A DNA stretch of 64,000 nucleotides from Telopea speciosissima. Lineage: Eukaryota > Streptophyta > Magnoliopsida > Proteales > Proteaceae. Under the pieces are notes generated by a model. The model saw nothing but the letters and a program-made list of their open reading frames with translations, was not told where the DNA came from and searched no databases. The stretch is taken from contig NC_057919.1 in the NCBI RefSeq assembly GCF_018873765.1, forward strand, positions 64,102,984-64,166,983. Direction: 5' to 3'. The position numbers were made by a program, and so were the translations under genes. The number at the start of each line of letters is the position of its first letter. The first letter of the stretch is position 1. Below, in pieces: positions 1 to 10,940 of this stretch.

Positions 1-384
1 AATTTGGTGTGCGCGAATGCTGTCAAAATCGCTCTGAATGAAAATAGTTTTTTGGACATCAAAACAAATGAATATTTTACCGCACTTTTGGTTTTTAGCA
101 ATGTTTTACCATAATAAGATTCATTAAATTTTTAGATTTGAGAAAAACCCCAGCATTAGAAAGTTGAAAATTGCACATACCGTCGAAAATCCAGTTTTTG
201 TTCTTGAACTGGGGGGTTGACTTTTTTTCCTTTTGGAATTTGATTTTTTAACTATTTTTATTGGATTCAAATAGGGGGGTATTTGCTTATTTATGAATAA
301 TATCTTAAGTAAATGAAATATTTCATTTACTTAAATGATATTAGGCATAAATAAGTGTCAGTCTTTGGATAAACATTTACCTAA
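1..384. other. AT-rich intergenic stretch
   Basis: No gene, repeat end or RNA signature was recognised here. It holds only short AT-rich runs and a small local inverted repeat around 297-345 (the AAGTAAATGA type of sequence read in both directions). Confidence 0.5.
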
Positions 385-1076
385 ACTAAGGCCTGATTTG
401 GTATGATTTCTATTTCAGTTTCAGGGGGTGATTTCTATTTCTGAAATTGTTTGGTTTGATTTTTGCACCTTATTTCAGTGAAATAGAATTCCAGTTGAAG
501 AGAAATTCTGAAATAGCTGAGGAGCTGTTTTAGAATTTCTATTTCATTTGATTTAGCACTCGTGCTCTTGAATAAACACATGGTTAATTTCATGGGCAAA
601 GTAGTAATTTCATGTTAAAAATAAAACACCACCCTTCTTCTCCTAATGGTCTCACCATCACCACCCCACTCCCACCATTGCCACCGCCACCATCACCGCT
701 ACTACCCTGTTACCACCACCACCACGTACTACCCCGCTACCACCACCACCACCACCACAACCCAGCTACCACCACCACCACCACTACCCTGCCATCACCA
801 CCACTGTCGCCGCCACCACCACCATTGCCATCGCCACCCCCACTACTTCCACATCACCTCTACCCTGCCACCACCGTCACCACCACCATCCTTCCCAAAG
901 AAATATAGAGAACTATTCTTAGAATTTGAACTATCAAATGGATTTTTTATTCTTGAAATGTTTCATATTGATACAACCAAAACAATTTCAATTTTTTGAC
1001 CAAAAATCTATTTGTTGACTATTTCAAGAAATCAATCCAAAATTGAAATAGAAATCATACCAAACCAGGCCTTAGT
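385..1076. mobile_element. 692-bp non-autonomous TIR element (MITE-like)
   Basis: The first 36 bases (385-420) and the reverse complement of the last 36 (1041-1076) differ at only two positions. Both begin ACTAAGGCCTG and continue TTTGGTATGATTTC. Such a GGCCTG/TTTGGT end is common in Tourist/PIF-like and hAT-like MITEs of plants. The interior has no transposase, only a CCA-rich microsatellite. TAA lies just outside both ends (382-384 and 1076-1078) and could be a PIF-type target duplication, but the exact border is ambiguous by one base. The long CCA-derived reading frames inside are not genes. Confidence 0.85.
655..890. repeat. CCA/ACC-rich imperfect microsatellite
   Basis: About 235 bases of imperfect CCA/ACC triplets with CGC and TAC interruptions lie inside the TIR element at 385-1076. 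They give His/Pro/Thr-rich open frames on the plus strand. These lack any start context, splice logic or domain and are read here as low-complexity DNA. Confidence 0.85.
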
Positions 1077-2435
1077 AAGAGTCCTATTTTGAGTTTGTTT
1101 TCTTTATTGTCACTTTCTTAGTCAATTTAGGTTACCTTATTAGTTAAGCATAGAGTTGGGCCTTTCCTTTTTAGTGTCTAGGTCTATTTTTGAGTCTAAG
1201 TTTGTTAGGGGGCCAGCATTGTACATGAATTTGATTAATGAAATATTGGCTTTAGCCTTTGTGAAATCCTGAGATAGGTTGGGTAAGATGCCCAGGCTAA
1301 GATAGCCATTCCCTTACTGATCCCATTCCATCGATCTCCATTCAAGTTCCAGTTCTGCCCTAGCTGATCTCTTGAAGAAACATATTCAGTTGTTGGAAAT
1401 TCTCTGCAAGGTTCTAGATATTTTCAAACAAGAAGTAAGTCTGAAATTGAAATTCTGCAATTATTCTTCCTCCCTTCTTGAAGGTTACATGCAAGGTAAT
1501 TTTCTCAAGAATTCTGCCCAGCCAAATCTAACCGTTAGAACCTGCTGAAATTTTGATCGAATCCTCCTCAAACCGTAAGCGAGAGTAGGTCCAAATTTAT
1601 TATCATCCACCCAGCCGATTGTCTGAAATTACCCTTTTACCCCTCAATCCTATTTCTACTAGGATTCCTCAATAACTTAAGATTTAGTCATCTGATTTAA
1701 CTATAACTTTCAGCATCTTTTCTCTCCCATATAATCCGTACTCTCCTATCTTAACCCTAACATCTAACCCTAGGTCCCATCAAACCCTACCCTAATTTTA
1801 CAATTTTCACATATTTGACCTAGCTGAATTACCCATTCAGGAACAGATCCTGGTTATTGGCTTCTAGTTGGTCTTCTATCAATATAGAACTACATTAGAA
1901 AGAGTCTGGGAAAAGCAACTGAGTTCTATGGTCCTGTATCAGCATGCACAGGTCAGTAGCTCGAAGACTTGATTAAAACAGAGACCTGAAACTCGGGGGA
2001 ATCAACAGAATGCAGAGGTGAGCAAGTTTTGTCGGAAATAGAAACTAACAGATGACTAAACTTACCAATAGAAAGAAACAGAATTGCAGATGGAGAAGAA
2101 CTGAAACAGTGAATGAAAGAAGAAGAAAGAAAATGGTAGAAGAGTAGAAAAGGATATGTAGGTATTTCACCCTACCGTAGAGAAGGTCCCCCACCTATCT
2201 CCTCAAGGGCCTCGCACCCTAGCTACCTCTCACAGCAGCTGCATCTCACAGGTTTCAAAGCCAAGCTTTCTCTCATTTTTTTCAAAATCAAATCATGGCC
2301 TTTGTCCAGCCATTCTCTTTATTAAATAACAAGCAACCATTACAAGATTGGAAACTTCGAAAATAGAAACTACTCTTATTCTAAGATATCTTTTCTAGAA
2401 ACATTAGAAATTAAAAACTAAGACTCTAGTATTGC
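1077..2435. other. Unassigned retroelement-like debris
   Basis: There is no open gene. The stretch around 1860-2340 has the look of LTR sequence on the minus strand: short purine runs, a CCTAG-rich block, and a TTTAATAAAG motif read on the minus strand near 2320. I could not find a matching partner copy, so the element type is open. Confidence 0.3.
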
Positions 2436-2485
2436 TACAACAACAACATAGCTTTATCCCAACTAAATGGGGTCGGCTAAGACTC
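2436..2485 (-). mobile_element. RTE-type LINE 3' end fragment
   Basis: Read on the minus strand this is a block ending AGCCGACCCCATTTAGTTGG, then GGATAAAGC and a (TTG)n tail. That arrangement is the usual 3' end of plant RTE-clade non-LTR retrotransposons, whose tail is a TTG repeat instead of poly(A). Only the terminal 50 bases or so are recognisable, so this is a severely 5'-truncated copy. A second diverged copy of the same end lies near 26209-26266. Confidence 0.6.
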
Positions 2486-2715
2486 CAAATTGCTAGTACA
2501 TGAAATGGAAAGTCTACTTTCTAACTGAAAATAGAAACTCAAAATATTGAAACCTAATATGCTTAATGATTAAGAAACAGAAAATAACTACTTAATCCTG
2601 TATATGACTTAAATCACTAATATTTGTGCTTATAGAATTGACCCATTATAAAAGTAAACCCAAAAATATAAAGCCCATGGTCATACAACCCATTGGACAC
2701 TCAAAATAACACATA

Positions 2716-3009
2716 TTAGTCCATTCTTGGTCTAGTTTGATGGCCTGGTTTGCTGCTGCCCTTCTTGTTCAGTTTTTGCACCACTGAATGGAGTTGGTAC
2801 TTGTCTTCTTCTATGGGTACATTGCTGTCCCCATTAAGTGTAGGCTGTCTATGCTCAATTACTTGCAGCCTCTCAGCCATAACTCTCTGTTCAGCTCTAA
2901 AGTCCTCAAACAAGGTCTTCTGGTCAGCAGTAAATTTCTGAAACAGCTCAAACATTGCTGCCATAGGGTCGGGTGGTTGTGGCAGCACCGGATTGCCATG
3001 TTCATCCAT
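2716..3009 (-). pseudogene. LTR retrotransposon gag N-terminal fragment
   Basis: A 97-residue open frame starts MDEHGNPVLPQPPDPMAAMF directly after a tRNA-Met-type primer-binding site and runs away from the LTR. Position, charge pattern and the Gln/Glu/Arg-rich helical middle (about residues 20-55, with FQKFTADQKTLF and FRAEQRVMAERLQ) fit the start of a gag protein. No zinc knuckle, protease or polymerase follows, so the element is truncated or decayed beyond 2716. The superfamily (gypsy or copia) cannot be told from this piece. Confidence 0.6.
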
Positions 3010-3022
3010 GGCTCTAATACCA
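3010..3022 (-). promoter_or_regulatory. Retrotransposon primer-binding site
   Basis: On the minus strand the sequence reads TGGTATTAGAGCC. It matches the 3' end complement of initiator tRNA-Met (normally TGGTATCAGAGCC) with one change. It sits five bases inside the LTR edge and overlaps the region just before the gag ATG, as expected for reverse-transcription priming. Confidence 0.75.
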
Positions 3023-3027
3023 AATAA

Positions 3028-4131
3028 TGTAGTCCTAGATAGGTAGGAGACCTACTAGGAGCCAGATAACAGAATAAATAGCAAAAGGGGCTGCTGGTTC
3101 ACATGGACAGCCTAGGTTTTAGGTTAATTCTAGGGTTTAGGATGGGAATTTGGGAATGGGTCTTATATGGTTTTAATATGCACGTTTAGGGGACTATTAT
3201 GATATAAAAAAAAAAGGATTTGGTTCAGTTTAAAATTCCTGCAGAATTAGGGTTAGGGTTTCGATTTTTAAGAAATTAGGGAAATCACTAAAGCTAGGGT
3301 TTAGATGGATGGATAGGGCTGGGCTTAGAATCGAGTTTAGGGGACTGTGAGGGGAGGCTGTGGTCAAAGTTTGGATGATTTCTGATGGATAAACAGATCT
3401 GGACAGAACTGAGATCCTCCTATGGTTTATGAAAATAAAACAGAAAAAGAAAAGGGGAAGGGAAGGAAAGATAAAAACAGAAAATTAAAATTCAAACTCA
3501 CACTGGAATCTACCGGTAGTAGCTTGAATGTTTGAAGGATGAAACCACCTTTGAAGAGAGATCCTCCCAGCCGTCACGGCATAAAGAGTCGCAGGAATCC
3601 ACCCACCCTTCCACCTTGAAGTCTACAAGGATGCACACTCACACAGGGGAGCAAGGAACAGCAGCAATGGCAGCCACGAAATCTGTTTTTTAAATTCAAA
3701 TAATCTATGGGAGAGCCCTCCACGATCTACTTTATTTATAATAAAGGCCTAAGCCAAATCCTAGTACAACTTAATATCTCTTCCTTCTAAAATCGTGGAA
3801 GGGAGAGTTCTAATCTAACTTAATTAAATTAAAACACTAAATGTCCTAACTACCCCTACTAACTTAAAATAAAAGAATCTAACTTAAAAACAACAAATTT
3901 AAAGTAGATTCCATATTAGCCAATAGGATATAAGAACCTATTAACCAATAGGAACACTTCACTTAAATTAGACCCATTGAACCAATTGGATGCAACCAAT
4001 TCTAAACCGGTTCAATATAAAAACAAGAAAATAAACTAAGTATGGAAAATAATAAATCCTAATCTATGGCTCCCTATTCAAACCCTAAGTTCAGGGCCTC
4101 TTCTTCTTCTTCCTTCCTTGGAGCTGCATCA
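3028..4131 (-). repeat. 5' LTR of a minus-strand retrotransposon
   Basis: The block begins TGTAGTCC next to the primer-binding site and can be closed at TGCATCA (4131), so it starts with TG and ends with CA on both strands. It is about 1.1 kb, a normal LTR size. A TATA-like motif read on the minus strand (near 3731-3745, TTATAAATAAAG) suggests the promoter. No second LTR was found in the window, so the outer border is a best guess. Confidence 0.6.
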
Positions 4132-6150
4132 ATATATCTCTAATGGGATTCTGACCACTTAAAGATTAGGGTCTTAGAAAACTGATGAAAACCAGATTCA
4201 CAGTTAAAGAAACAAAATCAGTTTTGAGGAGAATATTCAGAAACAACTTCAAAACAGATATGATTGGTCTATAAGTCTGGTTGAAGGATTTTTATGTGCT
4301 GGAGAACATTTCTGCAAAGTCGGATCAGATTCTGAACCATTCAAAAATCGTACTTGAACAAGGAAACCGAAACTCCAGGAAGAACAGAATTTCAATATTC
4401 AAATTTAAAGAATCAATTTAGAATTTTGAAACTGAATTAATATGATAAACTAATCTCAATTCCGTAACAGCTTCTGTAGATCTAGCCGATTACGGTAAAT
4501 AACCAAAGAACAAACCAAGTCCCTACTACTAACCAGTCTTCTTTTCCGACTCCTTCTCCCTAGACCGACCCACCCACCTGCATTCATTTTCATCGTTCAT
4601 CGAATTTTGAGCATGAAAATGCCCACGGACTAGACCCGGGCTTGATGCGCCCAGGCTTCAGCTTTTGTTAATGCCTGTCCATTTCCTTTTGTGGGCTGGG
4701 TTGTCAGGAAGTGAGCCCGTTACATACTCGAATTTTTTTTCCAAGTACATCTAGAGTAAGAAATCCTTTGTCTAGGGTTTCAATTCTATTTAAAAAATTC
4801 CTTACTGAAGTTCTTTGTTTACTTCTTTGGTATAAATAAACCCATTGATTATACAGTTCTTCAGGATATATTTTTTCTAGTAAAGAACCATAAATCGAAT
4901 ATGAAATCAGAACCAGATTTTACAGTTTTTAGAAACAGACTAGCAATAGGACTCAAGAATTCGATGGCAAGTTCTGAATTTCTGATTTAAAAACCAGAAA
5001 ATAAACCAGGACTTAGAACTGATAGCCAGAACTGAAATAGAAGAAGAATGGATCGGGAAGGCAAAAAATCAAAATAGTAATTATTTTTTTGAGGTGAATA
5101 GATTAGTAATTATTTAAGAAGAAATAGCATGCACAGGAAAGGAATAGAGAGTTATGACCTGTAACCAATGGAAAAAGAACATAGAATAGAAGAGAAGGTA
5201 TGAATCAGGAATCCCACCAAACCCTAGGTTAGAATCCCATTAGCCTTCATTGGAATCCTATTAAGGCTTCACTGCATCTCACAGTGAAACAGAGTTCTGA
5301 ATCTCACAGTACTGAAGGGCTGAAAACCATTTATATTCATCAAATTGTGGGGGAGGCTAAGCCTTATACTAATAAAATTCTAAAAACAAAACTCAAAATT
5401 GGACTCAATCTAACCCCAACTCTTTCCCATCAACCTACTGTTATGGGGTACTTCTAAACTGACACAAACTCTTGAAATAAAGAAAGAAATAAACCCAAAC
5501 AGAATAGGAAAGGCTGTGTTTGGAAGTATTCTAGTCTAACCAAACAACCTAAATCAAGAAGAAATATGAATCAAGTAACTACTATTCCAGCCAGCTAATG
5601 ACAATAAAATAATCAAATTAAAACTCCCAAACTAGACCCACCATTGGACTGAGCCATCTATTGAATGACAGGCTCAGTTGAACCAGAAAACTGGGTTCAA
5701 ACCATGAAATGCAGGACAAGAATTGGCCCTGATCTTCAAGCTACCACAGGAGCCTCTTTTCCTCTTCTTTCTGGTAGCTGAATACTCTCTCTCTCGGGCA
5801 CATACACTCACACATCAGCACAGGCATGCACGGAAAAACTCTTGCTGAGTATGGCAACTAAATGCTGGTGGGAAAGTAACCTATTGGGAAAAGGGGTTTC
5901 AATACACTAGAATGTTCTTCCTGGGGTTGTACTCTGTTCATCCCAAGGTGGCAACCTCTTTTTCTTGAAGGTTTTCACTTGAGACAACCATCTTTCACAT
6001 TTTAACTATAATTAATATTTCCGTTGCTGTCAATATGCCCCATGAAAGTAAAATATTCCTGAATCTATTCACCAAACTGTTGTGGAGTGCAATTAATGAA
6101 ACGGGGGGGTCCAAAATCACCCTACTCCTGGGTCGCTATGGGTCTACCCT
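4132..6150. other. Retroelement-derived intergenic region
   Basis: No gene is supported. The region is rich in AGAAACAGA-type purine runs, typical of old LTR sequence. The stretch 6115-6180 shares the phrase ACTCAATTAATCAAGGATAA and its flanks with the LTR-like block at 10959 onward, so a related LTR probably ends here. Confidence 0.35.
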
Positions 6151-7729
6151 GAATGATAGATCGTAGAACTCAATTAATCAAGGATAATTGAAATAGGAGA
6201 GCTGTGAAGAATGTCTCATGCTCCACTCCATTTTCATGAACCAGGTTTAGAAGATGAAGCACTGATGGCACATCCTCGTCTTGAAATATGTGGAATAACA
6301 AAATCATAGGTAGAATGTCCACTACTGCAGCAGTCTTTGTTCTCTTCACCCACAAGGGCCACAACCTCATGTTCTTCACAAGGAGGTTTGTTGGTCAACT
6401 GGATCATGGGCTGTCATTGTTGGCAAGTTGTGTGGCATTCTGGATGTGTCTGGGTGATGCAAAGGTGTTGTGGCAGCTCCAACAGTGATAGATAGTGAGT
6501 TCGCAGAGGAGATAGATCAATTTTGGTGCAAACAGGGTTTGGCAATGTTGCAGATGTTTCCAGACTCATATGGCATGCATTGGCATCATATCACAGTGTA
6601 TTATGTGCTTACACAGGGTTTGGTATGAGGAGGAAGTAGCAGGTGAATGCCTTGTACATTAAAAGTTGCAAATTCATAGCTTCACGCAGTAGCAGCATGT
6701 TCAGAGCGAATTTTGGAAGGCTTAGTGGCAGACATGGGAAAAGTTCTACATGAAACTTGTAGTTCGTTGAGTCGTGGTTCCAACGCAAGTGGTTTCGCGT
6801 TATTCAGATCTCGGATGGAGGGGTTATGACAATTCCCATGTGACTGCACAGAAATGTAGCAAATTGGGAGAGTGTGGACGACTTTAAGGTAGCTACTAAA
6901 AGTTTTTCCTAAAAATAGATGTGTATTCCAGTATGTCACAGCATTCCGCACGTTTTCTATTTCTGTCCTTGGCTCAAAATTCAAGGTAAAACCTCATGAA
7001 GCGTGATAGATTCTGTTTTGGGACATTGGTTGGTCGGGTTGATCAAGTTCTGGTGTTTTACTATTCACTGAATCAGTATTTATGGCTTTATGCAATCCAG
7101 ATTAGGCCATGTCGTCAGATGCTGGAATTGTGGGTTAGATGAAGGCACGCAAAGGCACATATCGATAATGACGCAAAAGATTCTATCGCGTGCCTCGATA
7201 TTGGTTTGGTGTACCAAGAATTGGTACGACAACACACAGAGAAACAAGGGCTGATATCGTGTAGCTAACACACACGATATGTGGACAAAAGATTCCTCCA
7301 ACAGCATCCTGAATGGTGGTGTGTATTGACTACGGTATGCCACGATTCACAATGTCAAACCGTCTAACTAATGGTACCGTGTTATGCATGTATACAGAAA
7401 TCGGCACATAGATTCTATATAATTGCATCATATTCTCCCCGATGAAATCTGATGAGAATATTCTCATCCGAAGCATAATATCGCTCGCCTTTTGTAATGA
7501 AGATTGGACGGTTAGAATCTGACCTGCCCAACTCGTGGCACGTATAACTATCATGCCACCATCTAATCGTCCAGAAATTATAGAATTGCTCCTAGATCGC
7601 AGGGTTTCACTAGTGTAGAGAAAAACGAGAAAATATTTATAAAGACTGCGATTTTCACAGAGAATGCTTAAATGGTGATTTTCTTGATCAGCGTGCAACA
7701 TACTAATTTGCCTCCGGAGACACTGCTGA
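6151..7729. other. Intergenic, no recognised gene
   Basis: Several 60-120 residue open frames occur on both strands, the longest 123 residues on the minus strand at 7330-7701. None shows a family motif, a splice structure or a compositional signal of coding sequence. They are treated as chance frames. Confidence 0.4.
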
Positions 7730-8120
7730 TAGGGGGATCAACGGACCAGGCTGGGCCAGACATCCTAAAACCCCATCCCAACCCTAGGGGTCTTAAAGTT
7801 TGCCCAAGCCCAGCTCGGCCCTGCCAGGGCAGAAAAAACACTTGACCCAGGCCCGACTTGCCAGGGTTTACCCTAGCCTGGCCCGACCCGGCCCTGATGG
7901 ACCCTGAATTGTAATTGTAATTAAGTAATTATATATTCAGGGTCAATCAGGGCCGTGCATATGCATTATAGGGCCAAGCTGGGCAGGGTCGGGCTCAATC
8001 TGAGGCATCAACCCAGGCCCGGTCCGGCCCTGCTATGGCCAGGAAAGGATTAAGCCCATGCCCACCCTGCGGGCTGAAAAACAGGGCCCAAGCCCTAGCC
8101 GGGATTTTTTGCCACCCCTA
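7730..8120. repeat. Diverged GGCCCGACCC-rich non-autonomous element
   Basis: The block starts TAGGGGG and ends GCCACCCCTA. It is packed with CCCGACCCGGCCCTG-like words around a short AT-rich core (near 7915-7935). The same style of sequence recurs at 41901-42432 and 59930-60306. This copy is the most diverged of the three. Confidence 0.45.
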
Positions 8121-9399
8121 GGTTGCTAAGTGTGGAAATACCTAGGGAGAGGTATTCTATGATTCCAAAACCCTAATTTTTTATGTTGGAAGGTTTTGGT
8201 GATTGAGAGGATTGCATTGAAGAAGGTTGCGCATTGGGTTTGGTTCTTACGCGTTAGGGAAGAAAGTCGTCAACAGGATTACACAGGTTGAGGTAATCTG
8301 CATTCGTAAGTCCTATTTTTATTGTTCTAGTGTTTGGTTAATGTTGATAAACTTAGACCATGAACGTAATTGGGGGAATTTGATTTCTATTGATCTTTCA
8401 TTGTAAACCGAGCAAGTTGGGGCTTGTCTAGGGTTTGGGATTGTAGTCCTTGCCTTTGCTGTGTTAATGGTTGAAGCAGGACGGTGTTCCTAAGTCGTTG
8501 TTGCGGCTGAAATACACCAAACGGGATTGTTGTCCTTGCACTTGTGCAGACAAGTGTTGAAGTAGGATAGGGTGTTCTTGAGCTGTAGTTTGCAATTAAA
8601 AATCACTTGTATGAGTAAACACTGAGTTTGGTTAGACCATTATCTGTGGATGTAGGCACACCGCCGAACCATGTTATATTTAGTGTTCTTGTGGTTTGCA
8701 TTTGTTTGGATATATTGGAGTGCCATGGTGATGACAGGATAGGTGTTCACTATCTGGTGGACTTGACTACTTTGTGGTGACGAGGTGGAAGTGCATACGA
8801 CATTGTGTTTGCGTCACTGTTGATTGATACAATGCCATCGTTGTTGGAAATACCAAGGATGAGTTACAACATTTGTTGGGAATGTTTTTGAGAAATTTTG
8901 TGACCATGATTCACCCCCTCTCAGTGTCGACCTGTGAATATCAGGGTTGAACAGGTTGAGTTGTATCCATGTCATGAACGATCTTCTTGTCTTCCTTTGC
9001 CGTTACTTGCTGTTTTTGTGGCTAGATTGTTGGTGTTGTCTCTTTTGGATTTAAGTATATTTCGTCAACTAGTCCTTAAAAAAAGAAACATCTGTCATAT
9101 ATGTGAAGGCTTTATGGAACACAAATTTCTATTGTGATCAACTACACCCTTTCGCGCTTCCAACCATTATTGACCAACTTTAATGATGTCTTTGGTAGAA
9201 TCGAACAACTCACTATAAGCACCATCAAAATATTGCAAAATAAAAAATTTGATGAATACATTGGCTTCATTTGTTTGAGACAAGACAACATCTCCACCAC
9301 GGACTGTGAAACAAAATTCCCACTTCTTCCTTCATCTATAAAGAAAACAACAGTTCTTCCATTGGGCAAGCGAACTCTGGTCTTGAAAACATAGCTATC
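8121..9399. other. Old copia-type LTR-like remnant and decayed sequence
   Basis: Around 8640-8690 the words GTGGATGTAGGCA and GCCGAACCATGT appear. These are typical of the U5 side of Sire/Maximus-type copia LTRs. A CACCCCCTCTCAGTG motif near 8910 also fits that context. No PBS is preserved and no polyprotein can be read. A minus-strand frame at 9142-9369 vaguely resembles a retropepsin region but lacks a clean DSG/DTG motif. Confidence 0.3.
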
Positions 9400-9653
9400 T
9401 GTTGAAATATGTGTTTATAAGGGCAGATAGATCTTTTTACCTTTGTTTATTTCAGCTTTTCATTATGTCGGTTTATGTAGGGGCAGTTCTGTCCAAACAG
9501 TATTTATTAATTTGTTATTAATATGGCTGTGGCTGACCTGCGATAGACCATTCAGTTCTAACCCGCAGGTCCCTCCATTGGGATTTGCATGCATTCCTTC
9601 TCTTCTTCTTCGTATGCCTCTAGTCTGATTAACTAGTTTCTGATATTATAACA
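9400..9653 (+). repeat. Copia 5' LTR
   Basis: This 254-bp LTR begins TGTTGAAATATG and ends ATTATAACA. It aligns along its full length with the 3' LTR at 10659-10922, with scattered substitutions and small indels. The divergence shows the insertion is not very recent. Confidence 0.9.
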
Positions 9654-9665
9654 TGGTATCAGAGC
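9654..9665 (+). promoter_or_regulatory. Copia primer-binding site
   Basis: TGGTATCAGAGC follows the 5' LTR with no spacer. It is an exact match to the usual complement of the initiator tRNA-Met 3' end used by plant copia elements. Confidence 0.9.
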
Positions 9666-10000
9666 TTCAACAACCAGCTTCTCATATGAGATCGATAGTT
9701 GTCAAGGTTTTCTCTGGAGATCAATCCTTGCAACAGTGATTGTGGTTGATGTAGACATCCAATCAGCAACTAGTAGCAGGTAGGTAGTAATAAAATCACT
9801 CCATTAATTATTGCAAGTAGGAGCAGCTATGGGTGGCTGCACACCACAAGGGGAAATTGAAAAAGAGAGATCAGTAGAAAATCGATGAGAAACTCTAATC
9901 TGAGTAGGAGTGCTCTGATATACTTGACAGTCACTAGTTTGGCTCTGATGATGGTGAGGGTCTTAAGGACGTTCACTCCTACAAAAGCTTAGTTGGAAAG

Positions 10001-10651
10001 TTGTTATACTTGACAGTCACTAGACCAGACATATCTAATGTTGTTGGGGTTCTCAGCCAGTTTATGCAATCCCCTTGTAAGTCTCATTGGGATGCAGCCA
10101 TTCAGGTTCTTTGGTATTTGAAAGGAGCCCCCGGGAAGCGGCTAATTTATTGCCCAAATAAACATATGGAGCTTGTTGCCTACTCAGATGCAGATTGGGC
10201 AGGTTCGGCTAGTGACCGTCGGTCTACTACAGGGTATTGTACTTTTGTTGGAGGAAATCTGGTTATGTGGCGAAGCAAGAAACAGACCACAATTGCCAAA
10301 TCTAGTGTTGAAGCAGAGTATAGAGCTATGGCCTATACCATTGCAGAGTTGATGTGGATTAGATCTCTCCTACTTGAGATGGGGTTTCCAATTCCAACCC
10401 CTATGAAGATATTTTGTGACAACCAGGCAGCCATCTATATTGCTAGTAATCTGGTCTTTCATGAGAGGACTAACCATATAGAGGTGAATTGTGACTTTGT
10501 TCGCAGCACCGTCTTGAAGAAATTGGTTGAGACACCGTTTGTCACTTCATTTGGTAAGATTGCTGATGTGTTCACGAAGTCCTTATTTGCTCCTGGTTTT
10601 CGGTCTTGTTGTAACAAGCTTAGCATGGGTGATATATATGCTCCAGCTTGA
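10001..10651 (+). pseudogene. Copia pol 3' part: reverse transcriptase tail and RNase H
   Basis: The frame is open from about 9978 (reading SLVGKLLYLTVTRPDIS) and covers the last part of copia reverse transcriptase, then RNase H. The catalytic acidic residues of RNase H are visible in YSDADWAG, SSVEAEYRAM and CDNQAAIYIA. The usual DVFTKSL end motif of copia polyproteins is present near the stop. The frame is intact, but the upstream three quarters of the polyprotein are missing, so it is a fragment. Confidence 0.93.
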
Positions 10652-10658
10652 GGGGGAG
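10650..10658 (+). promoter_or_regulatory. Copia polypurine tract
   Basis: GAGGGGGAG lies directly before the TGTTGA start of the 3' LTR. It serves as the plus-strand primer in reverse transcription and overlaps the pol stop codon region. Confidence 0.88.
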
Positions 10659-10922
10659 TGTTGAAATAGGCGTTTATAATGGCAGATAGGTCTTTTTACC
10701 TTTGTTTATTTCAGCTTTTCGTTATGTCGGTTTATGTAGGAACAGTTCTGTCCTAACAGTATTTATTAATTTGTTATTAATATAGCTGTGGCTGACCTGC
10801 GATAGAACATTTAGTTCTACCACAGGTCCCTTCCTTCATTGGGATTTGCATGGATTCCTTCTTTTCTTCTTTCTTCTTCCTATGCCTCTAGTCTGATTAA
10901 CTAGTTTCTGATAATTATAACA
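10659..10922 (+). repeat. Copia 3' LTR
   Basis: This 264-bp partner of the LTR at 9400-9653 begins TGTTGAAATAGG and ends AATTATAACA. It is 10 bases longer than the 5' LTR because of small insertions. Confidence 0.9.
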
Positions 10923-10940
10923 TTATCCATGGCCAGGTTA

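Larger units (their letters stand above)
9400..10922 (+). mobile_element. Internally deleted Ty1/copia retrotransposon
   Basis: Two near-identical LTRs (9400-9653 and 10659-10922) bracket about 1 kb of interior. A primer-binding site follows the first LTR, and a polypurine tract precedes the second. The flanking 5 bases are CTATC on the left (9395-9399) and TTATC on the right (10923-10927), a target duplication with one mismatch. The interior keeps only the end of the pol gene (reverse transcriptase tail plus RNase H). Gag, protease, integrase and most of the reverse transcriptase are lost, so it cannot move on its own. Confidence 0.92.

Noticed and set aside
612..999. Overlapping His/Pro/Thr-rich open frames on the plus strand
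   Set aside because: They are translations of a CCA/ACC microsatellite inside a TIR element; no domain, splice signals or stable frame choice.
9134..9394. Frames on both strands that faintly recall gypsy motifs (LLTNFNDVF on plus, FFIDEGRSGNFVS on minus)
   Set aside because: Short, on opposite strands of the same DNA, and without the key DSG/DTG or neighbouring domains, so they cannot be told from chance.
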